NCBI GenBank assembly: GCA_947525005.1
Contig: CANNUY010000008.1
Span: 1 to 64,000, forward strand
Length of the DNA: 64,000 nt
Origin: an uncultured Candidatus Melainabacteria bacterium
GTDB taxonomy: Bacteria; Cyanobacteriota; Vampirovibrionia; Gastranaerophilales; Gastranaerophilaceae
Direction of reading: 5' to 3'
The notes beneath the pieces are model-generated. The model worked only from the letters and a program-made list of their open reading frames with translations. It searched no databases and was not told the DNA's origin. Positions within the stretch are counted from its first letter, which is position 1, and the number at the start of each line of letters is the position of its first letter. The position numbers and the translations under genes are program-made. Below are positions 8,780 through 17,011 of the stretch, piece after piece.

Positions 8780-9103
8780 TTAAATTCTTTCAAGGATTGC
8801 TAATGCAGCCTCGTCAGATAAACCCAATTCTTTTGCAAAGTTAAATGCTTCTTCAAAGTCGTTCATAAAACCAGCAATTCTTGTTTCTTGAGCGCTTGTA
8901 TTGTTAACTTTTGCTTTTGCAGCTACAGCAGAACCTGCCATATAGTTGAAAACTTCATCTGCTGAATATTGTTGTTCAGCTGGTTTGTTGTCTTTTACTT
9001 CAGGTTGTTTTGCTTCTTCTTCAACCTTAGCTTCTTTAGTACCTTGTGCTTTATTTAATGCTGCTGCGTTTTGTGTAAATAAATTGATGTTGTTAAATTC
9101 CAT
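8780..9103 (-). CDS. small unknown protein (107 aa)
   Basis: A 107-residue protein starting MEFNNINLFTQN. The start at 9103 is chosen because GGAGAA lies 6 nt upstream; the frame stays open further but without a ribosome binding site. Residues 15-45 are a Lys/Glu/Gln-rich linker. The C-terminal half (SADEVFNYMAGSAVAAK...EEAFNFAKELGLSDEAALAILERI) looks like a small helical domain, and its last helices resemble a UBA-like or EF-hand-free three-helix bundle. No known family is recognised. A paralogue may be the 84-residue protein downstream. Confidence 0.6.
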   Translation of the reverse strand: MEFNNINLFTQNAAALNKAQGTKEAKVEEEAKQPEVKDNKPAEQQYSADEVFNYMAGSAVAAKAKVNNTSAQETRIAGFMNDFEEAFNFAKELGLSDEAALAILERI

Positions 9104-9218
9104 TTTAATTTCTCCTATAATGTTTCTATCTATGTCTTTTATTACGACATTATTTTTTAGAACTTTAGATTTTTTGTTTATATCGTTACAAATGTTTACA
9201 TTTATTCCAAAGGTAACT

Positions 9219-9251
9219 AGCAAATTTTTAGTAAACAATGCATTATATATA
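9219..9251 (+). promoter_or_regulatory. N14-type promoter upstream of the 9283 gene
   Basis: AGCAAATTT (9219-9227), a 14-15-nt spacer and TTATATATA (9243-9251). The leader that follows has an AGTGTGTGT tract. Confidence 0.5.
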
Positions 9252-9282
9252 GTGTGTGTAAAATAAACAAGGAGTATAAATT

Positions 9283-9606
9283 ATGTCCTCAATGAAATGT
9301 ATTGGTGCAGTTGCCACATTAGGCGCATTAGCAACGGGTGGAACGGCTTTATACAACGGTATGAAAGCTAAGAAAATGGTTGTATCCCAAGCACAAAAAA
9401 TTGCTAATAATAACGGAGGAAAAGTCCCAACAGGTGGAATGACTAAAGACGGCAAAATGTGGGACGGATTCACAACAGTTGATGCAATCGACAAAAACTT
9501 CAAAAAAGGCGTTGCTTTATCATCAGCATTTAGTGCAGTGATGGGTGGAATTTCTACAGCTGTTATCGCAGGTATAACATTGTTAGCAAAAGCTAAGATT
9601 AAATAA
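9283..9606 (+). CDS. small membrane-associated unknown protein (107 aa)
   Basis: A 107-residue, Gly/Ala-rich protein. It has two hydrophobic segments (about 5-25 and 83-103) flanking a basic linker with KKMVVSQAQKIANNNGGK. No known family is recognised. AAGGAG lies 9 nt before the ATG. It is transcribed from an N14-type promoter with a GTGTGTGT tract in the leader, and ended by a 13-bp terminator. Confidence 0.65.
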   Translation: MSSMKCIGAVATLGALATGGTALYNGMKAKKMVVSQAQKIANNNGGKVPTGGMTKDGKMWDGFTTVDAIDKNFKKGVALSSAFSAVMGGISTAVIAGITLLAKAKIK

Positions 9607-9648
9607 TACATACAAAGATTAAAACAATTCATAATAATCAACAACTAA

Positions 9649-9677
9649 AAATCAGCCGAAAATGTTTCGGCTGATTT
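9649..9677 (+). terminator. terminator
   Basis: 13-bp perfect stem, AAATCAGCCGAAA and its complement, loop ATG, downstream of the 107-residue gene. Confidence 0.75.
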
Positions 9678-9791
9678 AAACTTTATTGAAAGAGTCAAGT
9701 TTAGATGTATAGCATAATTACACATTATTCATTACACATTATAAATTAGATAAACTTCCTGCGAACACCTCAAAACTATTTATGAACCCAA

Positions 9792-10979
9792 CTACTTAGC
9801 CAAAGACGAATTCAACAATCTATTCATAGCTTCAATAGTTTTTTCTTTACTACCAAATGAAGTTAATCTAAAATAGCCCTCACCGTTTTTACCAAAGCCT
9901 GAGCCTGGAGTACCAACGATTTGAACATTGTTTAAAAGATAATCAAAGAACTCCCATGACTTCATATTGTTTGGACATTTTAACCAAATATAAGGAGAAT
10001 TCGTTCCACCTGTATACCAAATTCCAAGTTTATCTAATGTATCCATTATAATTTTAGCATTTTCTTTATAGTAATTTATGTTTGCTTGAATTTCTTTTTG
10101 ACCTTCCTCTGAGAACACAGCTGACGCACCTTTTTGAACGATATATGGAACACCGTTAAATTTTGTAGTTTGACGTCTTAGCCATAATTTATTTAATTGA
10201 GTATCTTCATAAACAAGATTTTTAGGAAGAACCGTATAACCACAACGTGTGCCTGTGAACCCTGCTGTTTTTGAGAAAGAACAGAATTCTATTGCACAAG
10301 ATTTAGCACCTTCAATTTCATAAATACTACGTGGTAAAGATTTATCAGAAATAAAACTTTCGTATGCAGAATCAAAAAGGATTATTGAATTATTTTTTAG
10401 TGCATAATCTACCCATTTTTTTAATTGTTCTTTTGTATATACAGCACCTGTTGGGTTGTTTGGAGAACAAAGATATATTATATCTGCTTTTACGTTATCT
10501 TCTGGCATTGGAAGAAATCCATTTTCTTCGTTAGAATTTGAATAAAGAATTTTTCTACCAGCCATTATGTTTGTATCAACATATACTGGATAAACAGGGT
10601 CTTGAACAAGTACTGTATTATCGATATCAAAGATATCTAAAATATTACCCAAATCACTTTTGGCGCCATCACTTATGAAAATTTCATCGAGATCAAGTTC
10701 AACATTATTTTTATAATAATAGTTTTTTATTTCTGATTTAAGAAAATCGTAACCTTGTTCTGGACCGTAGCCTTTAAAGGTTTCTTGAACTCCCATTTCA
10801 TCAACAGCCGAATGCATAGCAGAGATTACAGCTTTACACAACGGGAGAGTAACATCACCTATACCTAGTCTTATGATATTTTTGTCGGGATTTTTTAAAG
10901 AATATTCTTTGACTTTGTTTGCTATAGTAGAGAACAAATAACTAGCTTCTAAGTTTAAATAATTACGATTAATTTTCAT
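9792..10979 (-). CDS. dapL: LL-diaminopimelate aminotransferase
   Basis: A PLP-dependent class I/II aminotransferase that converts tetrahydrodipicolinate directly to LL-diaminopimelate, bypassing succinylated or acetylated intermediates. This route is typical of cyanobacteria, plants and Chlamydia. The 395 residues fit the family (about 410). RLGIGDVTLPL, the NNPTGAVYT loop and the PLP-lysine segment CSFSKTAGFTGTRCGY are all present. I start at ATG 10979 with AAAGG upstream; the frame extends 22 residues further through hydrophobic sequence without a ribosome binding site. lysA, a later lysine step, begins at 63219. Confidence 0.92.
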   Translation of the reverse strand: MKINRNYLNLEASYLFSTIANKVKEYSLKNPDKNIIRLGIGDVTLPLCKAVISAMHSAVDEMGVQETFKGYGPEQGYDFLKSEIKNYYYKNNVELDLDEIFISDGAKSDLGNILDIFDIDNTVLVQDPVYPVYVDTNIMAGRKILYSNSNEENGFLPMPEDNVKADIIYLCSPNNPTGAVYTKEQLKKWVDYALKNNSIILFDSAYESFISDKSLPRSIYEIEGAKSCAIEFCSFSKTAGFTGTRCGYTVLPKNLVYEDTQLNKLWLRRQTTKFNGVPYIVQKGASAVFSEEGQKEIQANINYYKENAKIIMDTLDKLGIWYTGGTNSPYIWLKCPNNMKSWEFFDYLLNNVQIVGTPGSGFGKNGEGYFRLTSFGSKEKTIEAMNRLLNSSLAK

Positions 10980-11038
10980 AATAAGAATGCCTTTCGATTG
11001 AGTAAATAACAAAACAATTATAAATGCAAAATAAAAAC

Positions 11039-11066
11039 TTGACAAATCGTATTGAGAATATATTAT
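11039..11066 (+). promoter_or_regulatory. tRNA-Gln promoter
   Basis: Consensus TTGACA (11039-11044), a 16-nt spacer and TATTAT (11061-11066), placing the start about 8 nt before the tRNA. Confidence 0.65.
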
Positions 11067-11080
11067 AGAAGTATACCTAT

Positions 11081-11153
11081 TGGGGTATCGCCAAGTGGTA
11101 AGGCAGCTGGTTTTGGTCCAGCCATCTCGGAGGTTCGAATCCTTCTACCCCAG
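11081..11153 (+). tRNA. tRNA-Gln (anticodon TTG)
   Basis: A 73-nt cloverleaf. The acceptor stem is TGGGGTA/TACCCCA with discriminator G, and the anticodon stem CTGG/CCAG encloses TTTTGGT (anticodon TTG). The T-arm is GGAGGTTCGAATCCTTC. CCA is not encoded. Its own promoter lies upstream and a terminator hairpin follows directly. Confidence 0.95.
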
Positions 11154-11558
11154 AATTTTAAAGAAGACCTACGCGAGTGGGTCTTTTTTAATACTTTTCA
11201 GTAGAAAGAAGGATGAGAACCGTGGGTTCGAATCGCGCGAGGGAGCTGAGGCTGTAGCTCTTTTGACAAATGAAAATTTAGATTAATAAACTTCTCATTG
11301 GTAAAAAGCGAAATGCCGTTAAATGCGACCGAGCAAGACACTTCTACCCCAGAATTTTAAAGAAGACCTACGCAAGTGGGTCTTTTTTAATGCTTTTTAG
11401 TAGAAAGAAGGATGAGAACCGTAGGTTCGAATCGCGCGAGGGAGCTGAGGCTGTAGCTCTTTTGACAAATGAGAATTTAGATTAATAAACATCTCATTGG
11501 CAAAAAGTGAAACGCCGTTAAATGCGACCAAGCAAGACACTTCTACCCCAGAATTTTT
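11142..11558 (+). repeat. 199-bp tandem repeat copying the tRNA-Gln 3' end
   Basis: Two near-identical 199-bp units (11142-11340, 11341-11539) plus a short third start (11540-11558). Each unit begins with CTTCTACCCCAGAATTTT, the last bases of the tRNA plus its flank, and carries the AAGACC...GGGTCTTTTTT terminator. Each unit also has a GGTTCGAATCGCGC segment that resembles a T-arm, without a complete tRNA. No protein gene is evident. Confidence 0.85.
11164..11190 (+). terminator. tRNA-Gln terminator
   Basis: AAGACC, 9-nt loop, GGTCTT followed by a T run. A second copy sits 199 bp downstream. Confidence 0.7.
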
Positions 11559-11560
11559 AA

Positions 11561-11594
11561 AAACACCTTGAACAACCGTTCAAGGTGTTTTTTA
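11561..11594 (+). terminator. terminator after the repeat array
   Basis: 13-bp stem AAACACCTTGAAC and its complement with loop AACC and a T-rich tail. It is unrelated in sequence to the two upstream repeat terminators. Confidence 0.75.
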
Positions 11595-11670
11595 TTAAAG
11601 GCTGAAGAATGGAATCAAAACTATTGAATATTCGTTTAAATTATTTTTAATTAAAATAAAATATAATCAT

Positions 11671-12126
11671 TCAAACCACAATTATTCTTGCTAGTTTTAG
11701 GTTTATTGTAAAACTATTTTTTAGATTCTTAAAATTAATTTTCATCGCAAAAAGATTCCAAAACGTAAACAAAAAAGAGTTTTTGTTCTTCTTTTTTTCT
11801 AATTTTTTTCTATAATTATTAAGATTTTGTCCATTATTTTTTATAACAAAATTTCTTCGGTTCATAAATTGTTGCGCTTTTTCAAAACGAACCAATGCTA
11901 CCTTGTTTTGAGTTTTTTGCGATTTTATGACAAAAACAGGTTTCGGGAAAATGATTGTATTTATATAAAACCTTTTTCTAGGCAAAATTTGAAAACCTGA
12001 CACCACGTTCCGATTTGAATCATCTTTCTTTTTATTACAAAGTTGATATTCATCATTTTTATCTAATTCTATATCAAATCGATGAATTGTAAGTATTTTT
12101 TTCTTTGTTTTATTTTTATCTTGCAT
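11671..12126 (-). CDS. possible Lys/Asn-rich protein, unrecognised
   Basis: An open frame of 151 codons, very rich in Lys, Asn and Phe, with no recognisable domain. The upstream AGGT lies 12 nt from the ATG, which is weak. The composition could simply reflect AT-rich DNA kept open by chance. If real, the basic protein (many KKK runs near 115-125) could bind nucleic acid, but nothing in the sequence proves that. Confidence 0.3.
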   Translation of the reverse strand: MQDKNKTKKKILTIHRFDIELDKNDEYQLCNKKKDDSNRNVVSGFQILPRKRFYINTIIFPKPVFVIKSQKTQNKVALVRFEKAQQFMNRRNFVIKNNGQNLNNYRKKLEKKKNKNSFLFTFWNLFAMKINFKNLKNSFTINLKLARIIVV

Positions 12127-12265
12127 CGCTTATTAAACCTATATTGTTTTTTTATTTTATAGATTAAATATCCGATTGTCTATTAGCCATTTGTCTATAT
12201 TTTTTTATAACTGTTTAATGTTGAGAACTTTAGCAAAAAATATTTTTACTATTTTTTATTCTTAT

Positions 12266-14290
12266 ATGAACATTTTACGAGTTTCTAACACCGATGCTAC
12301 CTATAATTACATCCATCCTAAACAAATGGTTCAAAATACTAATGTCATAAAAAACAACCCACAAAATATAAGTTTCAATGGCGATTACAAGTGTTCGCCA
12401 CTAATTACAAATAAAACTATTTTACAATTAGTCGAAATGGGATACCCCAATCAATATTTAATAAATTTCGTAAAAGGGCATTTATATAGTTTAGAACAAG
12501 CAAATACGCTTATGGAGATTAGAGCTACTGCAGCTAAAAAACGAGATACATTATCTTCATATAATCATAAAGTTAATGACGAAGAATTAGACAAGTTGTT
12601 TTTTGAAAAACCGCACAAAGTACTAAACACAGTAAATGTTCTTGGGGAGAAGTCTTTTATATCATCTTTTAATAACAAGTTTGAAAATGTAAAAAATTGC
12701 ATAAATACTATTGGTGATATCAATCCTGAACACCCGTTTTATCAAAATTTGTTAGAATTAACAAACCCACAGCAAAGTGCTAAATATAAAAATACTCAAG
12801 AACAAATTACTAATGCTAAAAAACAATTTCAAACAACAAATGACAGAGCTAAACTGATAAAACATATAAATTATCTAACTGATGAAAATAAAAATCTGAT
12901 AAAGAATTCTATCACTGATTATTCAGAAAAAATAGAACTTGCAAGATTTTTCCACACGATGCAAAATTCTCACGAGAAATTAGGTTCAGTTCTTAATAAT
13001 TATGATAAACATAATAAAAACAATTTGCTTAATACATTAAATGCTGTAGCAAGGACAGATTCTGAAGGTCAAATTTGTAGACAATTTGATTTTAAAAATA
13101 GCGATTATTTACCTAAAATGTTTACAACAGATGAAATGTTCAAATCTTCTTATGACGAGCTTTTAAAAACACTTAATAAGAAACCCGATAAAAGCGTTAG
13201 AGAGGTGTTGTTAGAGTTGCCACAAAACAAAGAAACCAAAATTGAATTTGAAAAATTAGGGATAAATTTTGAAAGATGGACAACTTTTGATCCGAAATCA
13301 AAACTGCAAAAAACAATCGTAACTGAAGATAAACAACAAAAAGCAATGCAATCTTTGGAAGAAATTTTTAATTCACCAATATATACACTCGTTTCAAGTG
13401 ATAAAAAATCTTTGCTAGAAAAAGAATTAAATTCAAAAGGGTATGAAATAAAGCCCAAATTTATATTTTTGAATAATTTTGTAGGTACTATTAAGCGTAA
13501 TTCTGGTTATTTAAAACTATTTAAAGATAATAAACAAATAACGTTTCAAGATATGCCAGAGCTAATTGATACAATAGATAATTTTATGCAAAATAATCAG
13601 TCTTGGATAAATCTTGATGAATCAAAGCAATCAAATGTAGCAAGAAAAACTATCGAAAAAAATATCCAAGATGTTAAACAAAAAATAAATTCAGCAAAGA
13701 AAAATTCTGATAGTGAAAAATTTACAATAACTGCACAACAAATTGATATGAATAATATTGCTCATTCGTTGTTTTTGGGTAATGATTCATCTTGTTGTAT
13801 GGCGATAGGAACAGGTTCAAAGCAATCGATTGCACCTAATTATATTAAAAATAAAATGGTTTCAGGAATAGAAGTTCTTGTGGATGATAAATCTATTGGA
13901 AATACGATTTGTTATATCGCAGAAATTGATAATAAAACAGCATTGGTACTTGATAATATAGAAATGAAGCCAGATTATAGAAAAGGCGTTATAAATGATA
14001 ATGCGAGAGATTTGATATTTGCATATGCTAAAAAATTTACGAAGGAACTAGGCAAAGAGAACATGCCTATTTATGTGGGTCGGAATAGAAATAAAATAAA
14101 TCTTAGAGATTATCAAATAGAACGTAAGGATTTCAGAATTATTGGGACATCTGGTGAAGATAGAATTTATATAGATTCTGTCGTAACAGAGGGTAAGTTT
14201 GATGGATATAATATTTTTAATGAACTTTTACATGATATATCTAATTCAAAACGAAAACCAAATACAGAAAAAATAAAAAACTTACTTTAG
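12266..14290 (+). CDS. large effector-like protein, unknown
   Basis: About 674 residues from ATG 12266; the open frame reaches back to 12176 but lacks a sensible start there. No known family is recognised across the body, which is helical and charged (about 100-500). The C-terminal 170 residues have a GNAT-like look: strands IEVLVDDKSIGNTICYIAEIDNK, then DNIEMKPDYRKGVINDNAR resembling an acetyl-CoA-binding motif A. The N-terminal NPQNISFNG patch resembles short ISFxG/NFGMA patches in other unknown proteins here. It is followed directly by a phage-gene relic and the CRISPR array, so it may belong to an accessory segment. Confidence 0.7.
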   Translation: MNILRVSNTDATYNYIHPKQMVQNTNVIKNNPQNISFNGDYKCSPLITNKTILQLVEMGYPNQYLINFVKGHLYSLEQANTLMEIRATAAKKRDTLSSYNHKVNDEELDKLFFEKPHKVLNTVNVLGEKSFISSFNNKFENVKNCINTIGDINPEHPFYQNLLELTNPQQSAKYKNTQEQITNAKKQFQTTNDRAKLIKHINYLTDENKNLIKNSITDYSEKIELARFFHTMQNSHEKLGSVLNNYDKHNKNNLLNTLNAVARTDSEGQICRQFDFKNSDYLPKMFTTDEMFKSSYDELLKTLNKKPDKSVREVLLELPQNKETKIEFEKLGINFERWTTFDPKSKLQKTIVTEDKQQKAMQSLEEIFNSPIYTLVSSDKKSLLEKELNSKGYEIKPKFIFLNNFVGTIKRNSGYLKLFKDNKQITFQDMPELIDTIDNFMQNNQSWINLDESKQSNVARKTIEKNIQDVKQKINSAKKNSDSEKFTITAQQIDMNNIAHSLFLGNDSSCCMAIGTGSKQSIAPNYIKNKMVSGIEVLVDDKSIGNTICYIAEIDNKTALVLDNIEMKPDYRKGVINDNARDLIFAYAKKFTKELGKENMPIYVGRNRNKINLRDYQIERKDFRIIGTSGEDRIYIDSVVTEGKFDGYNIFNELLHDISNSKRKPNTEKIKNLL

Positions 14291-14294
14291 GGGC

Positions 14295-14600
14295 AGTTCT
14301 GATTTGATTTCCGAAGGCTTTCAAGCAAGTTCTAAAAAGAACCTGCTGACATCTCAACAATCTGATTTAATTTCAGACGGAGCAACAAGTTCTAAAAAAG
14401 ACTTGCCGTTGACCAGTTCCGATTTAATTTCGGAAGGGGCGCAAACCTTATTCAAAAGTTAAAATAAAAATTGAAAGATGTCAAATATTATCAATCTGCA
14501 TATCACTGAACACCACATAAGTTTGATAAATTCTCAACTGAACATATTGACACAGGTGAAGGTACACAAGCTCATGATTGGGGGTTGTATTTTGCTAATT
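14295..14600 (+). pseudogene. relic of a phage-type polyvalent-protein gene
   Basis: Decayed coding sequence in two frames. The first frame (14295-14461) has three tandem protein repeats of the form SSDLISEG...SSKK. The second (14471-14600) reads KYYQSAYH, an in-frame TGA at 14507, TPHKFDKFSTEHIDTGEG, then TQAHDWGLYFA. This matches the conserved YHGTPH-FDKF--IGTGEG-QAxGWGLYFA block of large polyvalent (LPD-type) phage and conjugative-element proteins; I identify it from memory of that motif. The TGA replaces the Gly codon of YHG. The relic runs directly into the degenerate terminal CRISPR repeat. The repeat DNA is also partly palindromic (TCCGA...TCGGA). Confidence 0.65.
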
Positions 14601-15468
14601 TTAAAATATGTTATAATTGAATTAAAATGACCTGCTGTTGTACTTTGTTTTGATTTACTCTTAATTTAAAATATGTTATAATAAAAATTTGGTTGGGTGG
14701 TCGGGTATTCAGTTTTGATTTACTCTTAATTTAAAATATGTTATAATCATAGTTCTAAAGCATGCTTGTGTACTATGTTTTGATTTACTCTTAATTTAAA
14801 ATATGTTATAATTAATAGTAGTAAAGGCAATGCGTACGCAAGTTTTGATTTACTCTTAATTTAAAATATGTTATAATACATGGAAAAAAGAACGTGGGGG
14901 CGACGAGTTTTGATTTACTCTTAATTTAAAATATGTTATAATAAAGATTCAATCCAATCGTAAAACGCACCAGTTTTGATTTACTCTTAATTTAAAATAT
15001 GTTATAATACCAGGAGACGTTGAAACAACTGGGCAGATGTTTTGATTTACTCTTAATTTAAAATATGTTATAATAACAACGCAAACAAAATGTAGCCAGA
15101 ATAAGTTTTGATTTACTCTTAATTTAAAATATGTTATAATGCAAACGAATTTTATGCAGAAGTTAGAGGCGTTTTGATTTACTCTTAATTTAAAATATGT
15201 TATAATCAAATGACTTATGTTGCAGAGTTTACAACAGTTTTGATTTACTCTTAATTTAAAATATGTTATAATGCGACACGACATTGTTCACATTCAACGC
15301 AAGTTTTGATTTACTCTTAATTTAAAATATGTTATAATTTATTTAACTTTACTATATATTCAAAGGCGTTTTGATTTACTCTTAATTTAAAATATGTTAT
15401 AATGTAATTAAAACATCATTATATTGTACATCGTTTTGATTTACTCTTAATTTAAAATATGTTATAAT
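14582..15468 (+). CRISPR. type II-C CRISPR array, 13 intact repeats plus 1 degenerate
   Basis: A 36-nt repeat beginning GTTTTGATTTACTC and ending ATATGTTATAAT. There are 13 identical copies starting at 14647, 14712, 14777, 14842, 14907, 14973, 15039, 15105, 15171, 15237, 15303, 15368 and 15433, plus one degenerate copy at 14582-14617 that keeps only its 3' half. The 13 spacers are 29 or 30 nt. Each repeat ends with an extended -10 (TGTTATAAT), and TTTACT sits 17 nt upstream inside the same repeat, so each repeat is a promoter for the next spacer, as known in Neisseria type II-C. Transcription is on the plus strand, towards the cas2 3' end. The degenerate repeat marks the 14582 end as the old end, so new spacers probably enter beside cas2 (inference). 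Confidence 0.98.
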
Positions 15469-15472
15469 AGGA

Positions 15473-15501
15473 TATACAAAATTAAATAAATGATATATAA
15501 T
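15473..15501 (+). promoter_or_regulatory. tracrRNA promoter
   Basis: TATACA (15473-15478), a 17-nt spacer and TATAAT (15496-15501). The start would fall about 6-8 nt before the anti-repeat. The extended -10 in the last CRISPR repeat could also read through. Confidence 0.6.
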
Positions 15502-15507
15502 AAAAAA

Positions 15508-15656
15508 GTAAAATATTTTAAGTTAAGAGTCCAATCATAATTGACCGGAGAATAATTGATTCCTCTACAATGTACGAATAAATTCATTCTCTAAACCTTT
15601 AAAAATTTAATATCACCTAATAACATTCTAACAAAAAATTACCAGAATGTCATTTG
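15508..15656 (+). ncRNA. tracrRNA
   Basis: The anti-repeat at 15514-15541 pairs with repeat positions 1-27. It has a 17-bp duplex with one G-U pair (repeat 11-27 with TATTTTAAGTTAAGAGT), then a small bulge (CC opposite one base), then nine further positions with one mismatch and one G-U. This interrupted duplex is the usual crRNA-tracrRNA architecture that RNase III cuts and Cas9 binds. The tail can fold: GAGAAT (15548-15553) with ATTCTC (15586-15591), and a 7-bp stem ACATTCT/AGAATGT (15623-15650) before a T-rich stretch that may end it. The tail overlaps the cas2 3' end on the opposite strand. The 3' boundary is estimated. Confidence 0.85.
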
Positions 15657-15968
15657 TTTAAAGCCGTCTTCTTTCGGTTTTTTACAGTATTTCGATTTTT
15701 TATAATCTGTTTTTTCAATGTTTATAGATTGACTCCATTGTTTATCAGTTATATAAAATGCTGAAATTGAGCCTGTACTTGGTGCAATTAATTTTAAATT
15801 TCTTATATGAGTTTCAGTTTTATCATAAGTGACACAAGAACGAACGTATATTGAATTTTGTAGCATAAAATAACCTTGATTAAGTAATGATTTACGGAAT
15901 GCAGTTGCTTCTTTCATATCTTCTTTTTCTACAACAGGTAAATCAAAACATACTATCAACCAACCCAT
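15639..15968 (-). CDS. cas2: CRISPR-associated endoribonuclease-fold protein Cas2
   Basis: About 109 residues from MGWLIVCFDLPV; with Cas1 it forms the spacer-integration complex. The start at 15968 is preferred because GAGGAG lies 10 nt upstream, overlapping the end of cas1. An alternative ATG at 15986 would overlap cas1 by 11 nt. The ferredoxin-like first strand with its metal Asp (CFDLP) and the SIYVRSCV segment are typical. The last codons (FKQMTFW) lie within the hairpin that may end the convergent tracrRNA. Confidence 0.93.
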   Translation of the reverse strand: MGWLIVCFDLPVVEKEDMKEATAFRKSLLNQGYFMLQNSIYVRSCVTYDKTETHIRNLKLIAPSTGSISAFYITDKQWSQSINIEKTDYKKSKYCKKPKEDGFKQMTFW

Positions 15969-15975
15969 ACGATAT

Positions 15976-16923
15976 TTACTCCTCATATTCCCGATTCCTA
16001 TGTTTATCAATATACAAATATTGTTCTTTGATATCAGGCAAAAATATTTCCGAACAATCAAATTTCAAATAAGCATTAACTATTTTTTCTATATAAATAT
16101 CAATGCTGTCAACAATTTTATAACTTATATCATTGATTTTTATACGATAATTTTTTATGCAATCTGATATATATTTTACCCATTGTTTAAAATTCTCGTT
16201 GTTATAATCTTCTTCTTTTTCTTGTACAAAATTATAAAAATAATAATCAACGAAAGGTCTATACACTTCCATTAAATCATATACAAGAGGGGTACTTCCA
16301 TATTTCCCAAGATGATGTATTCCAAGACTTGCAATCAATCCATGAGCTAATATTGAACGATAAACTAAAGTATTTATAATTGCATAACCATAATTAAGCG
16401 CACCATTTTCAAAGGTTTCTGCATTTATATGCTCCCTTTTTATTGGATTTCCGATTTCAATAAAATAATTCTTCCAATATTGTCTTGCAATATTTGCTTC
16501 ACTTAATAAAGGGCGATTTATCAATTTATTCAAATTGTGTTCAGTATTTCCTATCATATCTAAACATTTTGCCTGATTTTGTACTTTTGTTTTAAGGATA
16601 GTTTTCCATAATTTATTTTCAAACTCTTCATTTCTAGAAATTTGGTTATAAAATACTTTTGTACGAACAATTTTGTCTAGTGGTACACTCCAACCAACAG
16701 GCTGAAATGCTCTATTACAGTGAAGGATAACAACATTATTTTCTAATAATTTGGCTAAGCAATTATTAGTAAAACAAATTCCATTTGCTGAAACAATAAT
16801 TGCCTTAATATCAGCAAGTGAAATCATATTTTCTTCACCGGTTTTGTATTTACAAAATAATAATCCTCTATCAGAAGAAATTGAACAATCAGATGTTGTT
16901 AGATGTAATATGTGGTAACTCAT
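15976..16923 (-). CDS. cas1: CRISPR-associated integrase Cas1 (type II)
   Basis: The 315-residue metal-dependent integrase that inserts new spacers with Cas2. The C-terminal helical domain keeps the metal ligands: E142 (LLSEANIARQYW), H203/H204 (GIHHLGKYGSTPL) and E219 (YDLMEVYRPFVD). The N-terminal beta domain has ISLADIKAIIVS. Length and motifs fit type II Cas1. It is not continuous with cas9: a plus-strand HEPN/MNT pair intervenes, so cas1-cas2 need their own promoter within 16924-17011, where I see only a weak TATAAT-like box. Confidence 0.96.
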   Translation of the reverse strand: MSYHILHLTTSDCSISSDRGLLFCKYKTGEENMISLADIKAIIVSANGICFTNNCLAKLLENNVVILHCNRAFQPVGWSVPLDKIVRTKVFYNQISRNEEFENKLWKTILKTKVQNQAKCLDMIGNTEHNLNKLINRPLLSEANIARQYWKNYFIEIGNPIKREHINAETFENGALNYGYAIINTLVYRSILAHGLIASLGIHHLGKYGSTPLVYDLMEVYRPFVDYYFYNFVQEKEEDYNNENFKQWVKYISDCIKNYRIKINDISYKIVDSIDIYIEKIVNAYLKFDCSEIFLPDIKEQYLYIDKHRNREYEE

Positions 16924-17011
16924 AGCATGCCATGTTTAATGATGTATTATAAAAAGGCAATATTTGTAAATAAGATTGTAAAAAACTGCTATACATGTTA
17001 AAATTATTGAC

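Noticed and set aside
11671..12126. Treating the Lys/Asn-rich frame as a confident gene
   Set aside because: Weak ribosome binding site and composition explained by AT-rich DNA; kept only as a low-confidence feature.
14949..15284. Long minus-strand frame across the CRISPR array
   Set aside because: Its protein is a repeat of the CRISPR repeat translated antisense; it is an artefact of the array.
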